From Puccinellia tenuiflora (lineage: Eukaryota > Streptophyta > Magnoliopsida > Poales > Poaceae), in contig QRDG01000030.1 of the NCBI GenBank assembly GCA_012064385.1, positions 961,081-1,025,080 on the forward strand: DNA of 64,000 bases, given 5' to 3'. Below are positions 9,824 to 22,061 of the stretch, in pieces. A program made the position numbers and the translations under genes. The notes beneath the pieces are model-generated. The model worked only from the letters and a program-made list of their open reading frames with translations. It made no database searches and was not told where the DNA came from. Numbering within the stretch: the stretch's first letter is position 1; every line of letters starts with the position of its first letter.

Positions 9824-12267
9824 TTTCAGTTTTATTTTCGCTTTTCTTGAGTCATGGAGTTGTTACCTCTGTAGCAACTTGATTGTATCTTTTTCTTTTG
9901 GTTTTTTGTGCCAAGTTTAGCCTCTAATGCATTGAAAGTGCGAGGTATTGTGTTGCTGTCCAAAAACAGATTCTGTGCGCCTGTTGCACGAAAATCTAAA
10001 AATCCTCTGAATTTTATATTTTTCTGAAATTTTTAGACAGCAAGACTGATACTTTTAGCTATCTTTCGTCAGTTTTCACTTTTCTTATTTGAGCTACAAA
10101 AGTGCCTCAAACAATTCGATCTTTACACACTGTTCAGTTTTTTGACAGATTCTGCTTTTATTTGTATTCGTCTCTTTTACTATCGTCAAATGTGATACTC
10201 TAGAAAAGGAGTGCCACACTGAGGCTTAGTAAATAGTAGCTAATGCCCAATAAAGTTGTTTGCAATTTGTCTTGAGTTGAACACATGTGCATTTTAATTT
10301 ATGAGCACTAACCCTCTAATCAGTTTATGAGAAGTTTTGTGTGAAGGGAGTTTTTAAGTTCCAAAGGAGAGGACAATGAAGAAATTGAAGATGGATCAGA
10401 GCTCAAGCTTGAGGATGCCCCCATGGTACCCCCTCTGAATATCAAGAACCATCAAGCGTCTAAGCTTGGGATGCCCAAGGCATCCCCTCTTCTTCATCGA
10501 CTATCATGAGGTCGTCTTCGTTGAACTAAGTTTTTATCACTTTACATATTATGTGCTATGCTTGGAGCATCTTTTTACTTTCAGTTTTGTTTTGTTTGTT
10601 TGCTGGTCATATGCTTGTTGGATCCTTTCTTTGTTTGTGTGGGAGAGAGACACGCTCGGCTTTTTCATTTGAATACTCCTTTGCTTCGCTTATATCTTGT
10701 TGAGTATTCTTAGCTACCGTTTATTTGCTAGTAAGCTCTCGCTTTTAGCTTTTATCTTGTTTAGATCTGCTAGTTGTTGATGTTAAACTCTCTTGTTCTT
10801 CACTTATATTTGTTAGAGAGTTGCTATGGTTGCTTGTTTAATTTGTTAGAGCGATAAAATGCTATCCATGTGATATTGGAATGAAATGAAATCCTGCATA
10901 GTCTTGTAGATCATAGTGTGGATACTTGATGCTTGTCATTTGTTTTGAGATATTAGGATGAATGCTTAAACTTTCTAGTTATTTGAGTGGAATTGATTAG
11001 TAAAGAAATCTGTTAAAAACTTGAAACTATGTGGTGTTTCGTAGTTGTTAATTCTTTAAGCTAATCTTTCCATCAAAAGAATTGTTTGGTCAACATTGGA
11101 GACGGTGTGGAGCTTTTATGGTTATGATTGATAAATGTCTTATGCTACTCTGTTACCGGTTAATTTTAGATGTTTGCTTCCAATACCTTCTTTGCTAAGC
11201 CCAAAAATTCGTACTGAGTGTATGGTTCACTCGTGCATCCAAATCACAAAGCCAAACTATCTTGCCAGCTGAGTCCACCATATCTACCTATGCATGGTAT
11301 TTCCTGCCATTCCAAGTAAATTTGTCATGTGCTATCTTTAAAAATTCAAAATACACCTTTTTATGCCTCTGTTTTTAAGCTCATGAGTGAGCAGTAGAGA
11401 GTTAGATATAACTTGTGACGAGCAAGGTCATTTCCCCCCTTTCACCCAGTGTCGATGGATTAAGTCTTCACTTGAATCAACCCGAGAGCAGCTTAAGCAA
11501 AATATAAATATAACTCACCATTCTCCTCCGCACAATGCAAATCTGAGAAATCAGCTCAAACATTGGACAATTGTGAAACGAAGGAGAAAGAAGAGCGTAC
11601 TCGCTCCTCTAAAAACCAACTGCTCTCACAAGTCTAAAAAACCTTGCTTGTTATGGGGGACTAGATAGCTTCTCTGTTGTGAAGTCGTTGACGAAAGCAT
11701 GCATATCTCAAAATTGTTTTACTTCTGTTTCATAAAAAAAAAGCTCTAGCACATGACTAATCCCTGCTTCCCTCTGCGAAGGGCCTTTCTTTTACTTTTA
11801 ATGTTGAGTCAGTTTTCCTCTTCCTTCTATCTCCACCAAAGCAAACATCTAGCATTGACCCTGGGTATCATTGATCATATTGCATTGTCAGATTAAACAT
11901 GAATCTTTATATTGACTTTACCGTTGGAAGTTGAAGCTTTTTGCTAAAACTTGCATCTTCTTTGTTTTGATTCTCAAACACTTTTGTCATGGAATTTTTA
12001 ACTTTGAGAATTAATCAAATATGTGGATCACATTGCTTTCATGTATTTAACGTACTATTTATGAAAGGTTTTGCTTGAATGATTCAACTTGGTTATTCAT
12101 TGCTTTCTGGCTATCAACTATAGACAATTGTTATGTATCACTTCATTCACATCCTATGCTTTACATTACTATCTTGATCATGTTTGTGTTGGTTGCATGT
12201 CTCATCAAAAATTATTTTGTTATCACTTACCTACTCGAGGACGAGTAGGAGTTAAGCTTGGGGATGC
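9824..12267 (+). other. Non-coding interior of the 7309-13772 element with 3' PPT
   Basis: No gene is seen. The first part (9824-11000) aligns with 22240-23310 of the second non-autonomous element. The last 150 bp aligns with 24900-25054. The middle differs between the two. It ends with GACGAGTAGGAGTTAAGC then TTGGGGATGC just before the LTR, which acts as the polypurine tract. Confidence 0.7.
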
Positions 12268-13772
12268 TGATACGTGTCAAACGTATCTATAATTTTGTAG
12301 TGATCCATGCTAGTTTTGTGACATTGTCACATGTTTCTACTATCAATTATATCATTTTTATACATTTTATTGGACTAACCTATTGACAAGATGCCCAGTG
12401 CTAGTTCCCTGTTTTGTGTTGTTTTTGTTGCAGAAAGTTACTTCTGGAAATATTCTCGGAATTGGACGAAAATTTACGGAGATTTTTTATTGAAGAAATG
12501 AGGAAGGGAGCCAGAAGGGCGACTCCAGGGGACCCACACAGGCCAGGGGTGGACCCCTGTCGCGGCCTATGGCCCACCCGTGGGTGGGACCCGCCCCTGC
12601 CCTTTGGGGCACCCCTCGGCCGCCTCCGACGCCTATAAAATCACATCCGACGAAAAAACCCTAACCCCCGAAGGATTTTCCCAAATACGCAACAGAGCTT
12701 TGCTGCCATCGCCGACAAGTTTTGGGTGTTCAGAAGGTCCTGTTTCGGCACCCTGTCGGGATGGGGATAGACCGCCGGGGCCATCTCCATCAACACCGCT
12801 GCTTCCCGCGATGAGGAGGGAGTAGTCCCTCACCGGGGCTGAGGCTTATACAATTAGCTATGTGATTATCTCTCTCTCCCATGATGTGATCTTCGTTGTG
12901 ATCATGAGCTTTTGTTAGTGTAGTTGAATACATGATGTTTCCCTATGTGTAATGGATATGATGTTGCTCAAGTGGTGTTATTTAGTACAATTTCCGGAGC
13001 CACCGTTGTGATCATGGTACTTCGGTGACAGGATGGGTGCCGTGTGTGACTCTATGGATAATAGATTAGAAGGATCTTCATCATGAGTTTTTTCCTTATT
13101 TGTTGGATTGAATAGATCATGAGGCTTCTTGATGCTTGTGTTATTGAAGAAAGAGACTATTCAAAAAATAGGTTGTGGTGTTTGTTAGTACTATCTTTGG
13201 ATGCGGATAGTGACAGCATGAAGTGTCCATAGATGTGGAATACGAACTTTAAGGTGTGCTTTTCGTAGCCCTACGCAATTCTCATCCTATTTGATCCACA
13301 AAAGAATGATCGAGTAACATCTACCACGCATGTATTTTTGTGGGAACTATCATGTGTTTAATTATGTTAATGATTGTGAGAGTAGTCACTAGTGAAAGTA
13401 TGAAGCCTAGGCCTTGTTTCCAAGCATTGATACACCGTTTTTAGTCACTTTTGTCACTTGTTTGCTTGCTGCCATTTTTATTACAGAATTACAAAATCAC
13501 CTTTTACCATCCATATCATTTGCATTTTACCATCTCTTCGCCGAACTAGTGCACCTATACAACTGACAATTGTATTAGGTGTGTTGGGGACACAAGAGAC
13601 TTCTTGTATCTTAATTGCAGGGTTGCTTGAGAGGGATATCTTTGACCTCTACCTCCCGTGGATTCGATAAACCTTGTGTTACTCACTTAAGGTAAATTTG
13701 CCACTGTCCTACAAACCTCTGCGCTTGGAGGCCCAACAAGTCTACAAGAATAGAAGTGTGTAGTAGACATCA
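12268..13772 (+). repeat. 3' LTR of the 7309-13772 element
   Basis: TGATACGTGTC...GTAGACATCA, 1505 bp, followed by the GTTGG target duplication (13773-13777). TATA box TATAAAA at 12634-12640. It matches the 5' LTR with scattered substitutions and a few small indels. Confidence 0.93.
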
Positions 13773-14848
13773 GTTGGTCCCAGACAACTCATTGGTCATT
13801 GGAACGCATGTGTTGAAACTGAAGGACCCGACCATCGGGTTGGCAAGTGATGAGCCGATACTTGCTATCATGCCCAAGGTGACATCCAGTGACCATGAAG
13901 CCGGATCCAGCCAAGTTGTAGCGACCAAACCCCGGGATCCAAAGTATACCCAGCCAAAGTGGTGCTCACCAGGTATTACGAAGACGCAAAGGTGGAAGCT
14001 GCAGAGGGCAAGAAATCGGGAAAAGGCGGAAGGAGAAGCTGAGCGAGTCAGAGATGCTAAATTCAATGCTGAAAAACCAATGGTGTCGGCTCAAGTTTGG
14101 ATACCCAAGCCGACTCCTGTGACAACTGCTTTGATGATTGCACCAAGTCCTGCTATGAGCGATGAAACGGAGCCGGTCTATGTACCGACCATTACTTATT
14201 CATCATGGGCAGATGAGGTGGAAGCAGCGGACTTGGAAGCAGGGGACAAGCCGGCAAGGGGCGAGTCGGATAACGAGTCGGCAAATGGGGACTCGGCAGA
14301 GAATTCAACGAGTGAGAAGCTGGCAGGAGATGAGTCAGAAACATTGGAGTCGGCAACAAATAAGTCGGCAAATAGGGACTCGGCAGAAAATTCGACGAGC
14401 GAGGAGCTAGCAGGAGATGAGTCAGAAACTTTGGAGTGGGCGATAAACGAGTTGGAAAATCCAACAGATGAAGATCTGTTGGACTATGAAAGTACACTGA
14501 CTCGGGTAGGTATGGACATTAACATGGTATATTATTTGCCTGCTGAATTCCGTGATGTAGAAGAAGAAGGTGAAGTAGCGCAGCTCAACTTTGGACCCAA
14601 GAACGCCGTCTTCGAGAAACCGGGGGGACCAGTTAAGCAACTTAAACCTTTGTACGTCAGAGGACATATCAACGGGAAGCCGGTCACCAGGATGATGGTT
14701 GATGGAGGCGTTGTGGTAAACTTAATGCCATATTCTGTCTTCAAGAAGTTACAGCTAGAAGATGATGATTTGATGAAGACGAACATGGTGCTGAACGGGT
14801 TCGAAGGAGGAGAAGGAGTAGAGGCCAAAGGAGTTATTAGTCTGGAGC
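13773..14848 (+). pseudogene. Large Gypsy element, gag C-terminal and aspartic protease segment
   Basis: The frame is open to 14848 and codes for a linker followed by a retropepsin-like domain. The linker contains two tandem copies of an acidic Ser/Glu-rich unit (SAENSTSE, then LAGDESETLE). The protease region has VRGHINGKP, then the active-site-like MMVDGGVVVNLMPYS, where D-G-G-V stands in for the usual D-S/T-G-A, then NGFEGGEG. It follows on in frame from 7308. The frame is broken by the solo LTR inserted at 14849. Confidence 0.8.
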
Positions 14849-16400
14849 TGATGCATGTAAAATGCATACATGAACTTTGCATTATAATACTCATATTTCA
14901 ATCATATTTGCATCATATAAGGGTTATATCATTGTTTTATAATGATTTTGGGAAGATTTCACAGTTTTCCTATTTTTCTGGAATTAACCCTGCACTGGCA
15001 GAAAACCCTATTTTCTATATTTTGATGTTTCAGGGACCAAACGACGTCCAAATGACCTAATATTTTGCGGGGATCATTTTTTGGAAGGAATGAAGCGTAG
15101 GAGCAAAGGAAGCGAACAAACGGAGACCCGAGGGCCAAAAGAGGTGGGCCCACGCGGCCAGATTCCTTGGCCGCGTGGGACCCCCCATCTTGGGCCTCGT
15201 GGCTCCAATGCTGTCTGTTTTCGTCTCCGTGGCTTCGTCTTGACCTAAAACCGACTAAAAATAATCCCCCGATGGCTTTCGCGAGGAGGCGACGGAGAAA
15301 CACAAAACCAAGAAACAGGAGTCAGAAGGCTGCCGCCGGAGAAGATCGGAGGGGGGAAACGCCACCGGAATCACCTTCGGAAGGCTCCTCCATCCCCCCT
15401 TCGGAGTCTCCATCAACACCACTGGCAAGACCAGCACCATCTCCATCACCATATCCGTGATCCACTTCATCCCCCTCATAGTTTGAGATAGTTCGAATCC
15501 TAGCTATTGTCTAAGTAATATTCTACATGTTTGTGAATTGCTACTTGTCATTGTTTTGTGGGGAGATTATATTTTCAGATTGTGTTGTGTCACTTATACC
15601 ATTGAATCATATCATGTCTTCGCGTCATGAGTAGTTCTCTCATGTTCCTGGGGGCATAGGATGGATTGGCAATAATTTTCACTTAACTTGTGTTGAGTAT
15701 TTGGTCAAGTTTTTATCTTTTATGATTGCCTTGATGTACAATGTATGAAGTGCACCATATATTGAGTAATGCATGAAGGTGCTATCACACTAGTGTGATG
15801 GAATGGGTAGGACCTAGGAGGACACGTAAACCTTGGTCTAATACATGAAGTTACATTAGGAGGGGATTTATATCGGGGACCTTAGAGTGTAATGCTATGG
15901 TGGGACTTTATGTCTTAATAATTCTTGTGCAGTCATTTACTTGGCCACATGATCCATCATAAGGGGTTTAGTTTATTTATTTAACTACACCTAATTATGG
16001 CTCCGTCCAAAGAAGATTAAAACTTGACAAAATGTTACCTTGTTGTTCTAGAAATATTTATGCCATGAAATCCATGTAGCCCTTGGAAACTTTTTCCACC
16101 TATAAGAAACACACCACTCAAGCTTGTCCTCTTGCTGCATAGAGGATTGGGCTTTCTCTATTTGAGAGCTTTCACTTGTCATATTTTATTTTCAGCTTTT
16201 TACTTTATTGCAAACTCTACAACAAAAACCCAAAAACACTTGCATCATTTAATCATTTTAGTTTGTCTAGTGCATAGATAATAAGAGAAGTGACACTTTT
16301 ATTAGAGAGGATAAATACTTATACCTTCTACTCCTCGTGGGATCGATACTAATACTTACACATCGAAGATTTCAATGATCCCCTATACTTGTGTGTATCA
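14849..16400 (+). mobile_element. Solo LTR inside the Gypsy protease region
   Basis: The 1552-bp segment begins TGATGCATG and ends TGTGTATCA. It separates two halves of a continuous polyprotein region (LEL... before, ...TVGSKTLATAF after). Flanking pentamers are GGAGC (14844-14848) and GGAGG (16401-16405), an imperfect target duplication with one mismatch. There is no PBS, PPT or coding interior, so it is a solo LTR left by recombination. Orientation is inferred from the similarity of its GATCGATAC-containing U5 end to other grass LTRs. Confidence 0.8.
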
Positions 16401-18066
16401 GGAGGTCACAGTGGGAAGCAAGACTTTGGCTACTGCGTTCTTTGTTGCTGAGGTGCAAGGGAATTATAATGTTTGGCTCAATGCAAATCAGTGTGTGCCG
16501 TCCACCATGTACCAGCAACTTGTACAATGGATAGACGATGAGATTGAAGTCATTCATGCTGATAACTTGGCATGTATTGCTTTAGCCGAGTCCATTGTTG
16601 ATTGGCAACACTCAAATGCTACATGTCTTTCAGTGCGTGATTTATCCGGGTTCGATTTCCTGAGTGCAACCAGGGACGGATTCATGCCAGTATCTCTAAA
16701 GCCGATTGGTGGTAATTGACTGTGGCTCAAGTAAAATGGATCCCAACGATGAATGACTGCAAAAACGTCTGGATGAGTATCGGACCGAGAGGAAGGATAT
16801 GTGTGAGGCAATTGATGAACCAGATGATATGGACAAGTTGGGACAAGGTTTTACGTCGGCCGACCCACTCGAAGAGGTAGATATTGGGGATGGCACTATT
16901 CCCAGGCCGACTTTTGTGAGCAGGAACTTAGAAGCCGATTATAAATCCGAGTTAATCGCGCTAGTAAAGGAATACGTGGACTGCTTTCCTTGGGAGTACC
17001 ACGAGATGCCCGGGTTAAGCCGAGAGCTCGTCGAGCATCGGTTACCGATAAAAGCCGGCTTCATACCACATAAGCAGCCGACTCGCAAATTCAACCCGGC
17101 AATATATGACTAGATCAAAGAAAAGATTGGCCGGTATCTGAAAGCTAACTTCATCTGGCCTTGCAAATATGCCGACTCGATCTCCAACATTGTGCCAGTC
17201 GAGAAAAAAGGATCCGGTATGATCAGGGCATGCATAGACTTCAGATATCTAAATCGAGCTATGCTCAAGGATGAATATCCTATGCCAATAGCCGACATGC
17301 TTATCAATGATGCCTCAGGGCACAAAGTCATCAGCTTTCTAGACAGAAATGCGGGGTACAATCAAATATTCATGACCAAAGAGGACTCGGCTAAGACAAC
17401 GTTTCGCTGTCCCGGGTTCGTTGGTTTATTCGAGTGGACAGTGATGACCTTTGGGTTGAAGAATGTTGGTGCCACATATCAGAGAGCGATGAACTTGATA
17501 TTCCATGATCTTCTTGGAGTCGTACTGGAGGTATACATTGATGACGTAGTGGTCAAGTCGGGCGGCGAGTTAAATCATTTGGCCGACTTACGACTTGCGT
17601 TTGAAAGAATGAGAAAGTACGGGCTCAAGATGAATCCTTTTGAAGTGTGCCTTTGGAGTGTCGGTTGGGAAGTTTCTTGGTTTTATCATACATGAAGCTG
17701 GCATAGAGATCGACCCGACAAAGATTGAAGCTAGGAAAGGTAAATTATTTAAGAAAGTTTATTACTAACTTGTCCGGGAAAGTTGATGCGTTCACACAGA
17801 TCCTTCGGTTCAAGAATGATGACGAGTTCACCTGGGGGGGCAAGGCAGCAAGAGGCATTTGATAGAATAAAAGCCTACTTGTCTAAACCTCCAGTTCTGA
17901 GGAAGTCGGCTCGTGGTCTACCGTTCCGGCTTTACATTGCTGCCGAGGAAAAGGTAAGTAGAGTAGCCTTGACTCAAGAAGCTGAAGGACAGGAGTACGT
18001 TATCACACACTTAAGTCGACGATTGCTAGATGCCGAGTCCAGGTACAGCTTTGTGGAGAGGTTGTG
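16401..18066 (+). pseudogene. Large Gypsy element, reverse transcriptase segment (degenerate)
   Basis: The order is the end of the protease-RT connector (VRDLSGFDFLSATRDGF), a spacer (PDDMDKLGQGF), then the Ty3/Gypsy RT (IRACIDFRYLNRAMLKDEYP, VISFLDRNAGYNQIF, FGLKNVGATYQRAMN) with the catalytic YIDD at about 17534-17545. It ends with an RNase H connection (LPFRLYIAAEEKV and VITHLSRRLLDAESRYSF). Damage includes a stop and frame change near 16719-16799, a TAG at 17111-17113, a frameshift near 17650, and a further break with apparent loss of sequence near 17745. The copy cannot make a full polyprotein. The next block resumes at 26948 after the inserted solo LTR. Confidence 0.88.
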
Positions 18067-19365
18067 TGATTGCTACTGATGAAGAGTTGGCTGGTGCCCC
18101 AAACGAAGGTGGAGATGTAGCAAGCAGCAGTTTTTCCTCGATAACGAACCGATGTTTATCGAACCAGTAGGACCTTGAAATCAACAACAAAGTGAATGTT
18201 GAAGATTTCTTGTGCTTAATCTTCAACAGACGTGGACCTGCACACACTCAACGAAAATACTTTGCCCTCAACGGCAGAAAGGTTGTCAATCTTTCCGGTC
18301 TCGCAGAAAACAAAGCGGTTAATTGTATAGTGAAATGGTTGAATTATGAAAAGGGACCAGAGGAGTAATGATGGTGAAAAGTGATGAATAAAGGTTGCAA
18401 TCAATGTAAAAAGATGGACCGGGGCCATGGGTTCACTAGTGGAGTCTCTCGAGTAAATAGAACATTCATATGATGGGTAAACAAATTGCAGCTGGGCAGT
18501 TGACAAGATTATAACACAAACTTAATCTAGCTATGACAAAGAGAACATGATAATATTTAAGTAGGCATCACGACAATGAACAAAGACCGTTGAGTCCAAC
18601 TGCATCTTTATCTAAAAAGTCCACCATGGGATCGCTATCCAGCCTGTCACCCATCGGTATTAAGTTGCAAGCAACAGACATTTGCATTAAGTAGAGCGCA
18701 TGAAGTAAGCAATACTAAATATCAAAATAGACTTTAACACCGCTGTTTTACCCTTAGTAGCAACAACACACCCTCGCCCTTAGACGTTTCTATCACTCAT
18801 GCCTAGGAACAAAAGGGGGCATGAACCCACTATCTAGCACAAATACTCTCTCTTGGAGATACACACAATCACCTGGCCAAAGTAACTACGCACATCGGAG
18901 AGCATGCAAGAACAAAAATCAACATATAAGAATCATGCACAATCTGATCATAACTTTATAATCCATTAGATCCCAGTAAACACATCACATAGCATTACAA
19001 TAATCCATCTTGATCATGATAGGCAGCTCACAAGATCATAAGACATGAAGCACAAGAGAGAGAGACTACCATCTAGCTACTGCCGTGGACCCAAGGTCCA
19101 AGGTGCGACTACTCACAAATCATCCCGGAGGAAGGCATGGCGATGAAGAGCCCTCCGGGATCGATCTCCCCTCCGGCAGAGTGCCGGGATCTGTTTCAAA
19201 ATCACCCCCGAACTAGGGTTTGAGTTGATGGCGCCTCGAGATGACTTTTCTGGAAAATAATGGCCGCCCCCTCGTTTTTAGGTTAAAAGGGATTTTATAG
19301 GCATCGGAGGGGGCCGAGGCGGTGCCCAGGGGGTAGGGGCGGGCCCCACCCGCGGGTCCTAGGGG

Positions 19366-20939
19366 TTTTGAGTGATCCATGCTAGTTTTGTGATATTGTC
19401 ACATGTTTTTACTGTCATTTATATCATTTTTATGCATTTTGTCGGACTAACCTATTGACAAGATGCCCAATGCCAGTTCCCGGTTTTTGCTGTTTTTGTA
19501 TTTCAGAAAATTTACTTCTGGAAATATTCTCGGAATTGGACGAAAATTTACGGAGAGTTTTTACTCGACGAAACACACCAGAAGACCAAAGGGGAGCCTG
19601 AGGGGCCACCCACAGGGCGCAGGCGGCCTCTTGCCGCGGCCCCCCTAGGACCCGCAGGTGGGCCCCCCTGCTCCTGGGGCACCTCCTCGGCCCCCTCCGA
19701 CGCCTATAAATTCACATTAAACCTAAAAATGTCGAGGCGGCCATTATTTTCCACAAACTCGACCCCGACGCGCCGTCACCGAAAACCCTAGTTCGGGGTC
19801 CAATCTGAAGCTGATCCTGGCACTCTGTCGGAGGGGAGATCAATCCCGGAGGGCTCTTTATCGTCATGCCTTCCTCCGGGATGATTTGTGAGTAGTCTCA
19901 CCTTGGACAACGGGTCCATGGCAGTAGCTAGTTGGTAGTCTCTCTCTCTTGTGCTTCATGTCTTATGATCTGGTGAGCTGCCTAACATGATCAAGATCGA
20001 TTATTGTAATCCTATGTGATGTGTTTGCTGGGATCCGATGGATTATGAAGTTATGTTCAGATTGTGCATGATTCTTATATGAGTAATTTATGTTCTTGCA
20101 TGCTCTCCGATGTGCGTAGTTACTTTGGCCAAGTGATTGTGTGTATCTCTAAGAGAGGGTATTTACGCTAGATAGTTGGTTCATGCCCCCTTTTGTTCCT
20201 GGGCACGAGTGACAGAAACGTCTAAGGGCGAGGGTGTGCTGTTTCTACTAAGGGTAAAACAGCGGTGTTAATGTCTATTTTGATATTAGTATTGCTTACT
20301 TCATGCACTTTACTTAATGCAATTGTGTGTTGCTTGCAACTTAATATCGTTGGGTGACAAGCTGGATAGCGATCCCACGGTGAACTTTTTAGACAAAGAC
20401 GTAGTTGGACTCAACGGTATTTGTTCCTTGTTGTGATGCCTCCATAAATATTATCATGTCCTTTTTGTCATAGCTAAATTGGGTTTGTGTCATGATCTTG
20501 TCAATTGCCTAGCTGTAATTCGTTCACCCATCACATGCATATTTTATTTACTTGAGAGACTCCACTAATTAACCCATGGCCCTCGGTCCATCCTCTTACA
20601 TCGTTTACAACCTCATTTACTTGCTTTTAATTATCATTATTCCTCTGGTCACTTTTCATATTTTATTTATTTCATCATACAATTAACCGCTTTGTTTTCT
20701 GCAAGACCGGAAAGATTGACAACCTTTCCGCCGTTGGGGGCAAAGTATTTTGGTTTAGTGTGTGCAGATCCACGTCTGTTGAAGGTCAGGCGCCAGAGAT
20801 CTTCAACATTCACCTCGTTGCTGATTTCAAAATCCTACTGGTTCGATAAAACTCGGTTTATTAAACGAGGGAAAACTGCTACTAGCTGCAATTCTGCCTT
20901 CGCTTGGGGCACCACCCAACTTATTTTAATACAGCAGCA
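19366..20939 (+). repeat. 5' LTR (first 26 bp deleted) of the second non-autonomous element
   Basis: It begins TTTTGAGTGATCCATGC, corresponding to position 25081 of the 3' LTR, and ends TACAGCAGCA. TATA box CCTATAAATTC, core 19705-19710. It lies head-to-head with the inverted LTR piece 18067-19365. Confidence 0.9.
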
Positions 20940-20949
20940 AGCTCTTTTC

Positions 20950-20967
20950 TGGCGCCGTTGTCGGGGA
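20950..20967 (+). other. Primer-binding site of the second non-autonomous element
   Basis: TGGCGCCGTTGTCGGGGA begins ten bases after the LTR end, the same spacing as in the first element. It is closer than that element's PBS to the standard TGGCGCCGTTGCCGGGGA type. Confidence 0.75.
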
Positions 20968-21143
20968 CTTTGGAGCTACAGCAAGGGGAGTCTCACACTC
21001 TTAATCACTTTACTTTGTTTTTGTCTTGCTTGTTTTATTTCTCGTTAGCTTATTTTTCTTGTTACAAAATTTTAAAACCCAAAAAAATTAGTGTAGTCTT
21101 TATTTTTGTTTTGTTAGTATGCTTAGTTATTTACTTGTTCTCA

Positions 21144-22061
21144 ATGGTTAACTTCTTTGAAACTAGATCTTATTGGCAAGGCGGGTTCACAGAGGAACAA
21201 AAAGAATATTATAAGGAATACCGCTTGTCTAAAAAAGGGATACATTTATGAAAAAAAATAAATCAACTGAACAATTATGCTAGAGACTTGTGCTTTAAAT
21301 ATGACATATCTTATAGTTGTGATGAATCTTTATGTTGTTTGAATTTTGAACACCTTCCTTTCCAATGTGCTTGCAATGATACTCAAATCTTAGCATCTTA
21401 TGCTAAGGGAAACTATGATTTTTATGATGTGGAACAAATAGAAGAATTTGTTGCTTGGAAGGGTTCTTATGAAATTACTTCTTTGCTTGAAAATGTTGAT
21501 GATGCTCCTTATAAATCTGAAAGTTTTGCTATACTTAAATATTGCATGGATAATTACAAAGATGATAATGCTTATATTACTGAATATCTTAAGGGTTTAT
21601 CTCCCCCATAGGAAGAGAGTAATGCCATGCAGGAGCCTATGGAAGAAGAAATTGCTGAAATTGGAAGCTCATTAGATGAAAGAGAGGAGGAGAGTGACGA
21701 ACAAAAGGAGGAAGAATGGAGTAGCTACCCATCTCTACCTTCTAATGAGAGTAACTCTATAACTCATACATTATTTAATTGTCCTCCTTCCTCACAAAAG
21801 GAGAATGAATGCTATGATCCCATTGATTCATTTGAAACATCCCTTTTTGATAAAAATGATCTTGTTATATATGATAATCCATGCTATATTGATAAATCTC
21901 ATGATAATCCAATATTTAATACAACCATTGAGATGCATGATAATGAGGAGTTGTGCTTAGAAAGTTTCTATGATGAATCTCTTGATGATGGTCCTATATT
22001 ACTTGATGATAAAAATCATGATGTTTTACCTTCCTATGCTAGAAGCTTTATACTTTATTGA
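21144..22061 (+). pseudogene. Acidic reading frame of the second non-autonomous element, two in-frame stops
   Basis: A single frame runs from the ATG at 21144 to 22061 with TGA at 21249-21251 and TAG at 21609-21611. The product starts MVNFFETRSYWQGG, contains several Cys in the region 21290-21380 (YDISYSCDESLCCLNFE, then CACND), and has a very Glu-rich stretch near 21630-21720. I do not recognise a domain. The Cys pattern is not the retroviral CCHC knuckle. Position after the PBS suggests a derived gag. Confidence 0.55.

Larger units (their letters stand above)
7309..13772 (+). mobile_element. Complete non-autonomous LTR retrotransposon (6.46 kb) with GTTGG target duplication
   Basis: Two near-identical LTRs (7309-8815 and 12268-13772) begin TGATACGTGTC and end GTAGACATCA. 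The 5-bp duplication GTTGG lies at 7304-7308 and 13773-13777. A primer-binding site follows the first LTR and a purine-rich tract (TTAAGCTTGGGGATGC) precedes the second. The 3.45 kb interior has only one degenerate acidic reading frame and no protease, reverse transcriptase, RNase H or integrase, so mobility would depend on an autonomous partner. TGATACGT-type LTRs of this kind are frequent in Triticeae. I do not assign a named family. The LTRs differ at a modest number of positions, so the insertion is not brand new. Confidence 0.93.

Noticed and set aside
13770..14066. Minus-strand frames over the Gypsy gag-protease segment (13770-14066, 14192-14497, 14532-14894)
   Set aside because: Shadows of the plus-strand polyprotein frame with reversed codon patterns.
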